48,081 nucleotides of DNA, taken from the NCBI GenBank assembly GCA_023419605.1, contig JAEZXR010000023.1:1-48081 (forward strand), given 5' to 3'. Below, piece after piece: positions 24,320-36,200 of this stretch. This DNA comes from Bacillota bacterium. Lineage in GTDB: Bacteria > Bacillota > Clostridia > Acetivibrionales > JAEZXR01. A program made the position numbers and the translations under genes. Every line of letters starts with the position of its first letter. Positions within the stretch are counted from its first letter, which is position 1. Under the pieces are notes generated by a model. The model searched no databases and was not told the DNA's origin. It saw only the letters and a program-made list of their open reading frames with translations.

Positions 24320-24584
24320 ATTTAATAAATGGATAATAATATCAATTTTAGAAAAATTTCCAGAAGGCTTTTAATACGGTTAAACAATACGCAGCAGGCT
24401 TTTATTCCAGTATTTCCTTGTGGAATCAATATAAAACATTAATATGCTTGATGAAACCATGTCGAATAGCAATTTGTTTTATGACCCTATTGGAGAAATG
24501 AAAGGTAACTCGGATGTTGTTTTGAAAAATAGCAGATTTTATTTCTGATAGGTATTGAAATTAGAAACATAGGTACCGCGAGAG

Positions 24585-25010
24585 ATACGAGGGGGGTAAA
24601 AATAATAATTGCATTTATTTTTCCGGGACAAGGTTCTCTGGAATGAGTGAAATCTGATTTGATGAATATAGAAAAGTAAGCAGTGCTTTTCATTCCCGAT
24701 ATACGTGTGACGTCATACCGGTATTTGAAAATCCTTTAATTTGCAAAACATCTTTGGAAATAATACATTCAATAACTGTCGCCCTACAACAGCAAAGTGA
24801 GCAAGAAATAAATATAAAATTTAAAGCTTACTCAATTCTGAAGATTCTTCATTCAAACTTCAAAGAACTAACTCTTTTATCTTAGGGAATTCTGAATTTT
24901 AAAAAAATTATAATTTTCAACAGACCTATGGGGCCGGTGGGGTATTCAGCGGAAATGTCCTTTGGTGAAGTCGCGACGGTCGCAGTTCATTCTTAAGCTG
25001 GAATGCACCA
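24585..25010 (+). pseudogene. Eroded acyltransferase (FabD/trans-AT-like) gene
   Basis: After a strong ribosome binding site (GAGGGGGG, about 24589) comes a frame reading IIIAFIFPGQGS (FPGQGS at 24620-24637), the N-terminal signature of malonyl-CoA:ACP acyltransferases; the start position now holds ATA. A stop follows three codons later, but shifting two bases gives GMSEI, a stop and FDEYRK, as expected after FPGQGS in the family (GM-x-L-FDEY). Further on, MSFGEVA (24955-24975) resembles the GHSxGE active-site motif, with Met for His. A nearby VSSAFHSRY (about 24690) resembles the late AT motif but is out of order, so it may be chance or rearrangement. The FPGQGS part is firm; the rest is weaker. 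Confidence 0.55.
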
Positions 25011-25051
25011 AATTTACATATGGATTTTTGATTTATAGTGGGGTGACGAAA

Positions 25052-25831
25052 ATGAAATTGGAGATTTTAGATCAACTACCGGAGGCGGGGGAGAAAGGAC
25101 ATTCTTTTCTTTTTGTCCATGGAGCCTATCATGGGGCCTGGTGCTGGAAAGAAAATTTTCTACCCTATTTTTCTTCCAAAGGTTTTTCTGCCTATGCACT
25201 CAGTTTGCGAGGTCATGGGAACAGCGAAGGGCGCGAGCATTTGCACTCTTTCTCGCTGGATGATTATGTGAAAGATGTGTTGGATGCAATCGCTCTTTTA
25301 AAGGAGAAACCGATTCTGGTGGGTCACTCCATGGGAGGTGCCATTGTTCAAAAGATAGCGCATCTGCATCCGGAAAAAATTAAAGCAGCAGTTCTCATGG
25401 CATCTGCTCCTCCCAATGGTACATTTAAAAATATTTTGCAGCTATCCCTAAAAAATTTCAAGGATGTTTATCGCTTGAGTTTATTTAATAAGGGGATAAC
25501 GCCGGATTTTCCAGTTCGTCTACTTTTTTCAGAGGAACTTCCTTCCATGACAAGGGACAAGCTTTTGACACTTTTACAGCCTGAATCGGCTAAAGTTGAA
25601 AGTGAATTGTCCAAGCGTTTCATCCCCAAATCTGTGAGCCCTGAAATTCCTTTGCTGGTAATGGGATCGAATAAAGATAAGTTTTTCTCCGAAAAAACCA
25701 TAAGAAAAATCGGAAAGGTTTATGGAACAAAACCCGTGATTCTTTCTCATATGGGACATGATATGATGCTGGACTCCCGTTGGAAAAGTGCGGCGGACCA
25801 AATTATTACCTTCGTGAATGAGTCCTTGTAG
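25052..25831 (+). CDS. Alpha/beta hydrolase of the PKS cluster
   Basis: The 259-residue cytosolic protein has the alpha/beta-hydrolase fold: oxyanion segment FVHGAYHGAWCW, nucleophile elbow GHSMGG (S93), likely acid in GSNKDKFF (D209) and catalytic His in SHMGHDMML (H236). The LRGHGNSEG motif is typical of lysophospholipase/thioesterase-like members. ATG 25052 is preferred because GGGGTGA lies seven bases ahead; the frame continues 90 bases upstream into the acyltransferase relic. It lies 23 bases before the methyltransferase gene, in the PKS operon. Likely roles are editing of stalled acyl-ACPs, release of a product, or hydrolysis of a late ester; it is not a fused thioesterase domain. Confidence 0.85.
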   Translation: MKLEILDQLPEAGEKGHSFLFVHGAYHGAWCWKENFLPYFSSKGFSAYALSLRGHGNSEGREHLHSFSLDDYVKDVLDAIALLKEKPILVGHSMGGAIVQKIAHLHPEKIKAAVLMASAPPNGTFKNILQLSLKNFKDVYRLSLFNKGITPDFPVRLLFSEELPSMTRDKLLTLLQPESAKVESELSKRFIPKSVSPEIPLLVMGSNKDKFFSEKTIRKIGKVYGTKPVILSHMGHDMMLDSRWKSAADQIITFVNESL

Positions 25832-25854
25832 AAAATAAAAGAAAGGCAATGACG

Positions 25855-26676
25855 ATGAAACTACAAAGTTCATATCAAATAAAAACGGTTGCAAGTCATG
25901 TGGATAAGGAAATAAACCGCTTGAAAGGCCAGGTAGAGTTGTTTTGGCCAAGAGAATTGAAGCATTATATCGAATTTGGACTTAGGGATGAAATGGCAGT
26001 AATAGAGCTGGGTTCCGGTCCCGGATTTGTTACCGAGAAGATTCTGGAGAGGTTTCCTCACATAAGGGTTACGGCTGTTGAGATTGAACCACTTTTGGCA
26101 GATTATGCGAGAAATTATCTGAGGCAAAAAAACTATCACCAATGTGAGGTGCTGGAAGGATCTATTATGGAAACCGGTTTAAATGAAAACTTCTACGATT
26201 TTGCCATTGCCCGGTTGCTGCTGGAACATCTTCCGGACCCGGTGGGAGCCATTCGGGAAGTATTTCGGATATTGAAGCCCGGGGGAAAAGCAATCTTCGT
26301 AGATAATGATTTCGAAATGCACATTATGACATTCCCTCATATCCCGGAACTGAGGGAATTATACGATGCCTACTGCCAATCGAGATACTCCGAAGGGGGA
26401 AATCCCAAAATCGGCCGGGAACTGCCGGGTCTCTTGAAACAAGGCGGGTTTTCCAATATTGATTATGAAATTATCAGTGCCCATAGCGAAATTGTAGGGG
26501 AAGAACCATTTGCCAGGTCTGAGGGAATCGGTATCCCGGCAAGGCTGGTGCAGGAAGGTTTTTTGTCCAGTAAAATGCTGGGGAAGATATCTCTTGCGTG
26601 GAGAAACATGCTCAAGAGTGAAAGTCACTCCATTATCCGACAGTTGTATATGGCTGTTGGTGAAAAATTGCTCTGA
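25855..26676 (+). CDS. Class I SAM-dependent methyltransferase
   Basis: The 273-residue protein has SAM motif I VIELGSGPGFVTEKIL (residues 49-64), an acidic Glu at the end of strand 2 (VEIEP), ARLLLEHLPDP (motif II) and LKPGGKAIFVDND (motif III). It belongs to the UbiE/Methyltransf-11-like group, acting on small molecules. ATG 25855 is preferred over ATG 25849 since GAAAGG is only two bases from the latter and eight from the former. It lies between the hydrolase and the large PKS, 18 bases before the latter, so it is probably a tailoring O-, N- or C-methyltransferase of the polyketide. The site of methylation is unknown. Confidence 0.87.
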   Translation: MKLQSSYQIKTVASHVDKEINRLKGQVELFWPRELKHYIEFGLRDEMAVIELGSGPGFVTEKILERFPHIRVTAVEIEPLLADYARNYLRQKNYHQCEVLEGSIMETGLNENFYDFAIARLLLEHLPDPVGAIREVFRILKPGGKAIFVDNDFEMHIMTFPHIPELRELYDAYCQSRYSEGGNPKIGRELPGLLKQGGFSNIDYEIISAHSEIVGEEPFARSEGIGIPARLVQEGFLSSKMLGKISLAWRNMLKSESHSIIRQLYMAVGEKLL

Positions 26677-26694
26677 AAAGGAGAGACATAAGCC

Positions 26695-27234
26695 ATGAAG
26701 AACCAACGGACATATATAGAAGCCCAGGTGAAAGAAGTGGTTTTAGGACTATTGAATGACAGAGACGAGGTTTCGGATTTGGACAAAAGCTTTTTAGAAC
26801 TTGGGATCAATTCAGTGCTGGCCGTAGAACTGGTAGAAGCATTAAACCAGAGGCTGGGAATTAATCTTGGGGTTGAAGTGGTTTTCGATTATAAAGGCAT
26901 CAAAGAGTTAGTAGGATATATTTTAGATACCTCTACAACAAAAGGGAAAACACGCAGCAAAAAGAACAAGGACAACAAGATAAGACAGGAGCTTGAAATA
27001 CAGGTAAAGGAAGTAATGGCCGATTTATTAAAACCCATGGGTGAATCCCTGGATTTAAATAATGGCTTTTTGGAATTGGGAATTAATTCGGTTCTGGCAG
27101 TAGAAATGGTAGAAACGCTGAACCAGAAATTGAAAATTGACTTAGGTGTAGAGGTGATTTTTGATTACAGGGGAGCAAAGGAACTGTCGGAATTTATTTA
27201 TAATCAATATGGCCTGTTGTGCGGTAGAGATGGT
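26695..27234 (+). other. PKS domains: N-terminal tandem ACPs
   Basis: Two adjacent carrier domains (residues about 5-80 and 98-170) are near repeats of each other, each with a complete LELGINSVLAVE phosphopantetheine site (S40 and S132). No loading domain (GNAT, AMP ligase, FkbH) precedes them, so they either hold a starter loaded in trans or belong to a module begun on another protein. Tandem ACPs commonly act to raise flux. Confidence 0.85.
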
Positions 27235-30200
27235 GCTTCACAGAAATCTGCTGCGGATGATGGCCTTTTGGCTGAGAAAAGTAAAATTGATTCGGAAGCA
27301 AATAAAGTAATTATGACAGATGACAAGGAAGATAGGAGTGATTTCCGTTTTCCTGAGGAAAATCAGATCTCAGATATAGCGATTATTGGCATGTCGGGAA
27401 GGTTTGCCGGTGCAAACACACTGGAAGAGTTCTGGGAACACCTCCAAGCCGGAGATAGCTGTATTGAAGAAATTACCCGTGAGGGCTGGGAAGAAAATAA
27501 ATACTTCGATCCCAATCCTTTGGAAAAAAACAAGTCTATCAGCAAATGGGGCGGCCTTTTGCAGGAGATTGATAAATTTGACGCGCCTTTTTTCAACATT
27601 TCACCTTTGGAAGCCGAAAGAATGGATCCCCAGCAGAGGTTATTTCTGGAGGAAGCCTTTAAGGTATTTGAAGATGGAGGCTATTCTGCCGACGCTTTAT
27701 CCGGAAGGAAAATTGGAATTTTTGTCGGCGGACGAACCTCCGATTATAAAGAAAAGACATTGATGGAAGAAGAGATAAACTCACAAACATTTTTAGGCAA
27801 TGATATGTCTATTTTGGCTGCAAGAATTTCATACTTTTTAAACCTAAAAGGACCGAATCTTTCAGTAGATACCGCCTGTTCCTCCTCTCTGGCGGCGATT
27901 CACCTGGCATCTGAAAGTATCCGAAGCGGAGAATCGGAAATGGCACTGGCAGGCGGAGTGTTTATTGTCAGTTCACCGGAGTTTTATGTTATGGCCTCAA
28001 AAACGAATATGCTCTCTCCTGACGGGAAATGTAAGACTTTTGACGACACAGCCAATGGGATCGTTGTGGGTGAAGGTGTGGGCGCTTTACTTTTAAAGCG
28101 ATTCGATTCGGCTTTAAAAGACGGAGACCATATTTATGGAATTATTAAAGGGTCACAAATCAATCAGGATGGACGAACCAAAGGAATTACAGCCCCAAGC
28201 ATGCTATCTCAAAAGTCCCTGATTTATGAGACCTATAAAAATGCTCGCATTTCTCCTGAAACAATCAGTTATATCGAAGCGCACGGCACAGGAACCAAGC
28301 TGGGGGACCCCATCGAAATCAAGGCACTCACCGAAGCTTTTCGCATGTTCACGGATAAAACCCAATTTTGCGCCATTGGGTCACACAAACCCAACTTCGG
28401 ACACACTATTATGTCGGCAGGAATTGCAGGCGTCTTTAAGATCTTATTGGGAATGAAGTATGGGAAAATCCCTCCTACTCTACATGTTACGGAAACCAAC
28501 AAGCATATCGATTTTGAAAGCAGTCCATTTTTTATTAACACAAAACTTAGTGAATGGAAACGCGAGGACGGCGTACCTTTAAGGGCTGGGGTCAGTTCCT
28601 TCGGATTTAGCGGGACCAACTGCCATGTCGTAATTGAAGAACCTCCGGTCAGAAAGAAGTCAGATGCGGCTCGAACCCGGCCTTATTATTTCTTTCCTTT
28701 TTCAGCCAAAACGGTAACCGCATTAAACCAAAAGCTCAAGGACATGGAACAATGGCTGCAAAAGGAAAGTCACCGGTGCTCCGTGGAAGATGTATTTTTT
28801 ACATTATTGCTGGGACGGACTCACTTTCCGGTCCGGTGTGCATTTATCGCAAAGGACATGGAAGAACTGCAACAAGAAATTTCAAAAGTACTAAAACAGG
28901 GAACCTCGGAAAACTATTTGAGAAATGAAAGGCAGCCGTCTTCTCCGGTTGAACCCCTGTTGAAAGAATTAAAAGAATACGGCAGTCAATTGATTGAAGA
29001 ACTGCGGGAAAGTGATGAGTTACCCGCCGAGGAATATAAGGAAAAAATATTCCTCCTGGCCTCTTTATATAATAAACAGTATGATCTCCCCTGGGAATGT
29101 TTATTTGGAAATGGAACGTACCGCCGCATTCCTTTGCCCACCTATCCTTTTGACAAGGAACGCTATTGGATACCCAGGACAGCATTTTCTCCAACAAAGC
29201 AGCGTCCGGAATACAGCCTTCATCCGCTGCTTCACCAAAACACTTCCACTCTTTCGGAACAGCGCTTTAGTTCAACATTTACGGGACAGGAATTTTTTCT
29301 GAAGGATCATGTAGTGAAGGGGGAAAAGGTTTTACCTGGGGCTGCCTCTCTGGAAATGACCCGTGCGGCCGTTGCCCAGTCCATTAATCTTGAAAATAGG
29401 AACAAAAGAATTTGCATAAAAAATGTTGTATGGATCCGCCCCATCATGGTAGGAAAAGAGCCTATCCAGGTGCATATCGGTTTATATCCCGAGGACAGGG
29501 GAGAAATTGCTTACGAAATATATAGTGAAAATATCGGTATGCCTTCAACGCGTATCGTGTATTGCCGTGGCCACGCAATGCAGAATTTTCTTGCGGATGC
29601 AGCAGCAGACCTTACGCTGTTGCAGGAGCAGTGCAGTCAAAATGTTATATCTGCAGAGGAGTGCTACACCATTTTTAGCGCTATGGGACTGGAGTATGGA
29701 CCGGGACACCGGGGAATCGAGAGGATTTGCCTGGGAGATGGAAAAGCATTGGCAAAATTGTTTTTACCGTCTTCCGTTTCGGGTACCCAGGATCGGTATG
29801 CATTGCATCCCAGCTTGATAGATTCCGCTTTACAGGCTTCCGTTAGTTTAATGGTCGATTTGGGACATACCTTGAAAGCAGGAAACCTGGAGCCCCTCAA
29901 ACCCTTTATGCCTTTTGCCCTGCGGGAGCTTGAAATTTTAGAGAACTGTTCGCCGGTCATGTGGGCCTTTATTCGATTTACAGAAGGCAGTACTTCTGAG
30001 GATGCCCTTAAGAAATTGGACATTGATTTGCTTGAGGATACAGGGAAAGTTTGTGTGCGAATGAAAGGCTTTTCCGCCAGAAGGCTGGAAGAAGAAATTT
30101 CTGCGCAAGCTTTAAACTCGCAAACGTTCTTCTCTCCAAATGAAGAAAACATTTTTCAGAAACAACAGCCCAAGCCTGATTTCATCGCCGCAGAGCAGAT

Positions 30201-33200
30201 GTATGCAAACCATCAGGCTTCAGCCCAAGAGGAATATCTCCCACCGGCGGAAGCGGACATAGGAGGAGCACTGCATGTGGGTGGCGGTATTACCGATCAA
30301 ATGGTCGAGAATCATGTGAGGACCTTTATACGGGAAAGTATTGCAGAAGCACTTCGCATGGAAGAAGGGCAAATTCAGGATGGTTTGAGTTTTTCGTCTT
30401 ATGGAATCGACTCTATTATCGCTGTGGGTTTGATTAACTTGATTAACGGGAAATGCCGTATTGCTTTACAGACAACGGTAGTATTCGATTATAATAACGT
30501 AAATCAGCTTACCAGGCATATCCTCCAGGAACATAAGCCAACATTGATTTCCTCGTTGAGGGGAAATATGGCGGAAATACGGAACTCCGGCATTGAGCGG
30601 GTAGAAGCTGCGGCAGTCATTAATGAAAATGTAAGGAACAACAGCAGCCAAAGCGGAGAAAACCCCGTAAGGAAACGGTTCTCATCATCGGAAGTTCACT
30701 TGTACCCTGCCCAGGATCTATGGAGGAATCCGACCGGATATTACAGGGTTGTCATCGAAAGGCCGGGAGGGGTTGACGATCTACAAGTCGTCCAAGCACC
30801 AGTTCCGGCACTTGGAGAACATGAAGTGCGAATAGCAGTCCGTGCTTTTTCGTTAAACTTTGGTGATTTACTTTGTGTAAGGGGGTTATATCCTACTATG
30901 CCTCCCTATCCCTTTACTCCAGGCTTTGAAGCCAGCGGCGTAGTAGTGGATGTGGGACATGCCGTCACTTCCGTACGCTGCGGGGATGAGGTTATTGCTG
31001 TTTTACAGGAATCCCTCGGAGGACATGCAAGCCTGGTGACCTGTCCCGCCGAGTCGGTACTGAAAAAGCCGGAGAGTCTATCCTTTGAGGAGGCCTGCTC
31101 ACTTCCGGCAGTTGCTGTAACTATGATTGACGCTTTCCGGAAGGCTCGGTTGAAAAGAGGAGAAAGAATACTGATCCAAACTGCGGCGGGCGGAACGGGG
31201 CTCATCGCAGTACAATTGGCAAAATATTATGGTGCTGAAATTTACGCCACCGCAAGTTCACAGCATAAGCTGGATTATCTGAAAAAACTGGGGGTTACCT
31301 ATGGTATTAATTATCTGGAGACGGATTTCGCCCAGGAGGTTCAGCGGCTGACCGGCGGTAAAGGTGTAGATGTTATAATCAATACTTTACCGGGAGACGC
31401 TCTTCAGAAAGGACTAAACTGCCTGTCCCCCGGAGGACGGTACATCGAAATTGCCATGACCGCTCTTAAAACGGCTAAAACAATTGATTTGTCCGTTTTA
31501 AGCAGCAATCAAACCTTTCACAGTGTCAATGTAAGCAAGTTAGGCTTAGAAGATCCCCATTTAATGAAGGAATACCGGAGTGAAATGCTGCAGCTGGTGG
31601 AGCAAGGGATTATCAAACCGACACTGAGCCGTGTATTTTCTTTGGATCAGGTAAAAGAAGCCTATAAATATATGGAAAACCGACATAATATCGGTAAGAT
31701 TATCGTCTGCATCCCTGAAAGATATCGGTTTGACCGTGGAGCTTCCGTCATTCCCGCTGTGTCTAAAGAAGGTATAGCAATCATCGGAATGAGCGGTCGG
31801 TTTGCAAAGTCCAATCATGTCAATGAATTATGGGAGCATCTCTCCGGGGGCAGAGATGCAACTGAAGAAGTTACACGCTGGGATCTTTCTGCACATTATC
31901 CTCAAAATGAAAAGTACTGCAACCATGGGGGATTTATAGAAAATATTGCGGGCTTTGATCCCTTGTTTTTTAATATTTCAGGACTTGAAGCGACATACAT
32001 GGACCCACAGCAAAGAGTCTTTCTGGAAGAATCGTGGAAGACATTGGAGGATGCAGGATATGCAGGTGTCGGGAGCGAAGGGCGCCGCTGCGGTGTTTAT
32101 GTAGGGTGCCATGGAGGCGATTATCAAAAGCTGTTTGACGAAAATGCTCCTGCACAAGCCTTTTGGGGAAATGCCGGTTCCGTGATTCCGGCACGGATAT
32201 CCTACTACCTGGACCTTCATGGGCCTGCTGTAGCTATTGATACGGCGTGCTCCAGTTCTTTGGTTGCCATTCATATTGCATGCCAGGGATTGTGGAGTAA
32301 AGAAACGGATATGGCTTTGGCCGGAGGAGTATTCCTCCAGTGTACGCCGGAGTTTCATTTGGCTTGCAGCCGCGCGGGGATGCTTTCGCCGACGGGGCAT
32401 TGCCATACTTTTGATGAACGCGCAGATGGCTTTGTGCCGGGGGAAGGTGTTGGTGTAATTGCGCTGAAACGCCTTGAAGATGCTATTGCAGACGGGGATC
32501 ACATCTATGGGGTGATTCGGGGATCCGGAATAAACCAGGATGGCGCAACCAATGGAATTACCGCACCGAGCATGAACGCCCAGGAACGACTGGAACACTA
32601 TGTTTATAACACCTTTGGCATTAATCCTGAACGGATTGGAATGGTAGAAGCCCATGGAACCGGAACGAAATTGGGGGACCCCATTGAGTTTGAAGCACTG
32701 ACAAAAGCCTTCAGACGGTATACCGATAAAAAACAATTTTGTGCCATCGGATCCATTAAGGCGAATATCGGCCATACATCAGCCGCCGCCGGGGTAGCTG
32801 GAGTCATAAAAATCCTGCTGGCATTCCGGCACAAACAGATTCCGCCATCTTCCCATTTTCAGCTGGGAAATTCAAATATCGAGTTTAAGGATAGTCCATT
32901 TTATGTCAATACCGATTCTGTTGAGTGGGATGCTCAGCCTGGTTTTCGGCGTTGTGCCGCGGTCAGTTCTTTTGGATTCAGCGGAACCAATGCACACATG
33001 GTTATTGAAGAGGCTCCTCCTGTAGAACGGAGACACCCGGAAAACCCGGGTTATCTTGTGGTATTGTCCGCACATACCTTTATGCAGCTGCAACAGCAAG
33101 CGGAACAATTAGCGGCGTTTTGCGAAAGCGAAGCCCCGTTTGACCTGGGGGACATGAGCTTTACCCTGCTAATGGGAAGAAAACACTTTTACCACCGGTT

Positions 33201-36200
33201 GGCCTGCGTTGTCCGCAGCCGGAATGAATTGACAAAGCTGCTGCGGAAATGGTTGGAAAAAGGTAAACTCCCGGAAGTTTATATTTCAGAAATCAATGAG
33301 AATAGCTGCCGTGAGCAGCCCTCTTTAAAACGATATGGAAACGAGTGTATCCTAAATTGCCGGAGGGGTACCGGGACAAACAGGTATTTGGAAGACTTGG
33401 CGGCAATTGCAGAATTGTATGTCCAGGGCTATTCGCTGGATTTTGACCAGTTATATCCCAAAGGACAGAACGGTAGAATTTCCTTGCCTGTGTATCCCTT
33501 TGCCGGGGAACGTTATTGGGTCTCTGAAAACGTAGATGCAAGTGGTAAAGTACAAACCAAATTTTTGTCCGCTGCAGCATTCATTCACCCACTCCTTCAC
33601 CGGAATACTTCTGTCTTTTCCCAGCAGCGCTTTAGTTCAACCTTTACCGGACGGGAGTTTTTCGTAAGAGACCACGTTGTCAGAGGACAGCGAGTCTTAC
33701 CGGGAGTAGCCTATCTTGAAATGGCAATGGCAGCCGTACTTCAGGCGGCAGAGCTGCAAGAGGAATCACTGGCGTTTCGAATGGAAAATGTGGCCTGGAT
33801 TCAGCCCATTAGCGTGGGAAATGCACCGGTTCAAGTTGATATCCACCTGTTTCCTAAGGAGAATGGAGAAATTCACTACGAAATCTACACCCGGAGCAGC
33901 CGGCCCGGACAGACCGGTACCGAAGCCGTGCTGCACTGCCAGGGAAGTGTGCTGCCGGGTACGGCCACAAAAGCTCCGGTACTGGATATTCTTTCCTTGA
34001 CGTCTGCATGCAGCGGAAGCCTTCTTTTATCCGGCCAGGTATATGAAAACTTTAAAAGTATAGGCATAGACTATGGTAGGGGACATAGGGGCATAGAGAA
34101 GATATATGCCGCTCCAGGCCAGGTGCTGGCGGAAATTTTATTGCCTTCCTGCGTCTCCAATACCCTGCATCAATTTTTCCTGCATCCGAGTATAATGGAT
34201 TGCGCTTTGCAGGCGGCTGCGGGATTGGAAATGCTGTCCGGCAGCTTTAAGCTGGCCTTGCCGTTCGCCTTGCAGGAACTGGAGGTTTATGGAAGATGCA
34301 CCTCCCATATGTGGGCACTGGTTAGGTACAGTGATGCAAACGAAAACAATTCGGAAATCGCAAAAATGGACATAGAGCTATGTGATGAAACCGGTAAGGT
34401 CTGTATACGATTGAGAGGGTTGACGGCGAGGATGATGGAAGGAAAATTTACAGCAGCTCCGTCTGCTGTTTCCGGTGCGACTTCCGATGGTTTCCCAACC
34501 GGTACGGTTGTGTTGACTCCATGCTGGGAAGCCATGCAACCGCAGGAGAGTCAAATCTTTCCGCTTCCGACAGAGAAGGTAGTGGTGATAGGGGGCGTTG
34601 AGGAACATAAAAATGCCCTTTTGCAGCATTGCTCCCATGCAAGGTTTTTGGACATACTGCCCCAGGATTCCATCGAAGAAATAGAGAGCAAGCTGGGAAG
34701 CTATGATCCCATTCAGCATATAGTATGGATGGCACCGCAGCACGTTTTGAAATGTCCGGACCTGGATGCCTTGATTGACGGACAAAACCAAGGAGTCATC
34801 CAGGTGTATAGAATCATTAAATCCCTTTTGCGCTTGGGTTATGGAAGCAAAAATTTGGGCTGGAATCTCATCAGTATTCAAAGCCAGCCGGCTCATAAAA
34901 ACGATAGGATAAACCCCATGTATGCGGGGCTCCATGGGCTGGCCGGGTCTTTGGCAAAGGAATATCCTAACTGGAAGATCAAAATGGTTGATATAGAGGC
35001 TGCCGAAGCGTTGCCGGCAGCGGATATTTTCTCCCTGCCTGTCAATTCGCAAGGAAACCTTTTACTCTATAGAAATTATGAATGGTACCGGCAAAAACTG
35101 GTGCCGGTAAATCCTGCGCCGCTTGAAAAGTCATTCTACAGACCGGAAGGCGTGTATGTAGTGGTTGGGGGAGCCGGCGGCATCGGAGAAGTATGGACTG
35201 AGTACATGATTCGTACTTACGATGCACGGATTATCTGGATCGGCCGCAGGCAGAAGGATGCCGATATTGAGAGAAAACTCAAGCGGCTGGCAGCTCTAGG
35301 GCAGGAACCCCTATATATTCCAGCCGATGCAACCGACCGCAGCGCGCTGCAAAAAGCCTATGAAACAATTAAATCCCGGTATTCCTGCATTCATGGAGTC
35401 ATTCATTCTGCTATTGTTTTACAGGATCGAAGCCTGGCCAACATGGAAGAGCAACGTTTCCGGGCTGTGCTTTCAACCAAGGTTGATGTGAGTGTGCGAA
35501 TTGCCCAGGTTTTTGGGCAAGAACCCCTTGACTTTATCCTGTTTTTCTCTTCAATGAATTCATTTACCAAAGCTCCGGGCCAGAGCAATTATGTCGCGGG
35601 ATGTACCTTTGAGGATGCTTTTGCCCGCTATCTTTCCCAGGAAAAGTCCTATGCGGTAAAAGTGGTAAACTGGGCATATTGGGGAAGTGTGGGAATCGTT
35701 GCTTCAAAAAGCTACCGGGAACGGATGGCACAGCAGGGCTTTGGTTCTATTGAACCGCCGGAAGCCATGGAAGTCTTGGAAATGCTTCTTGCAGGGCCCA
35801 TCGACCAGGTTGCACTGCTGAAAACCGTAGGACCGCTTGAACTGGAGGGAATGGATTTGAGAGAATCCATTGTGATTTACGATGAAAAACTTCCCTTGAT
35901 TGCTGCTGATACTCTCACCAGCCTTCCAAAGACTCTTAACGCTCAAAGCGAGCAAGATTTGCGGAATGAAATACAGTTGGCCCTGGTACGGAATGCATCC
36001 GAACTGCTTACTGTTAAAGTGGAGGAGATTGATCCGGATGCAGGGTTTGATGAATATGGACTGGAACTCGTAAAGATTTCGGAATTTGCAGATAAACTCA
36101 ATGGAGAATTCGGCCTTGAGCTAACATCTGCTGAAATTTACAGCTGCTATACACTAAAGCATTTGGCTGATTATATTATAAAGGAACACAAAGATGTGCT

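Noticed and set aside
28650..29220. Possible integrated acyltransferase after the first KS
   Set aside because: The segment is the normal post-KS linker of AT-less synthases (ends PLPTYPFDKERYW); no FPGQGS or GHSxGE motif is present.
31978..32775. Long minus-strand frame inside the second KS of the PKS
   Set aside because: Antisense shadow of a conserved KS; no start signal or recognisable protein.
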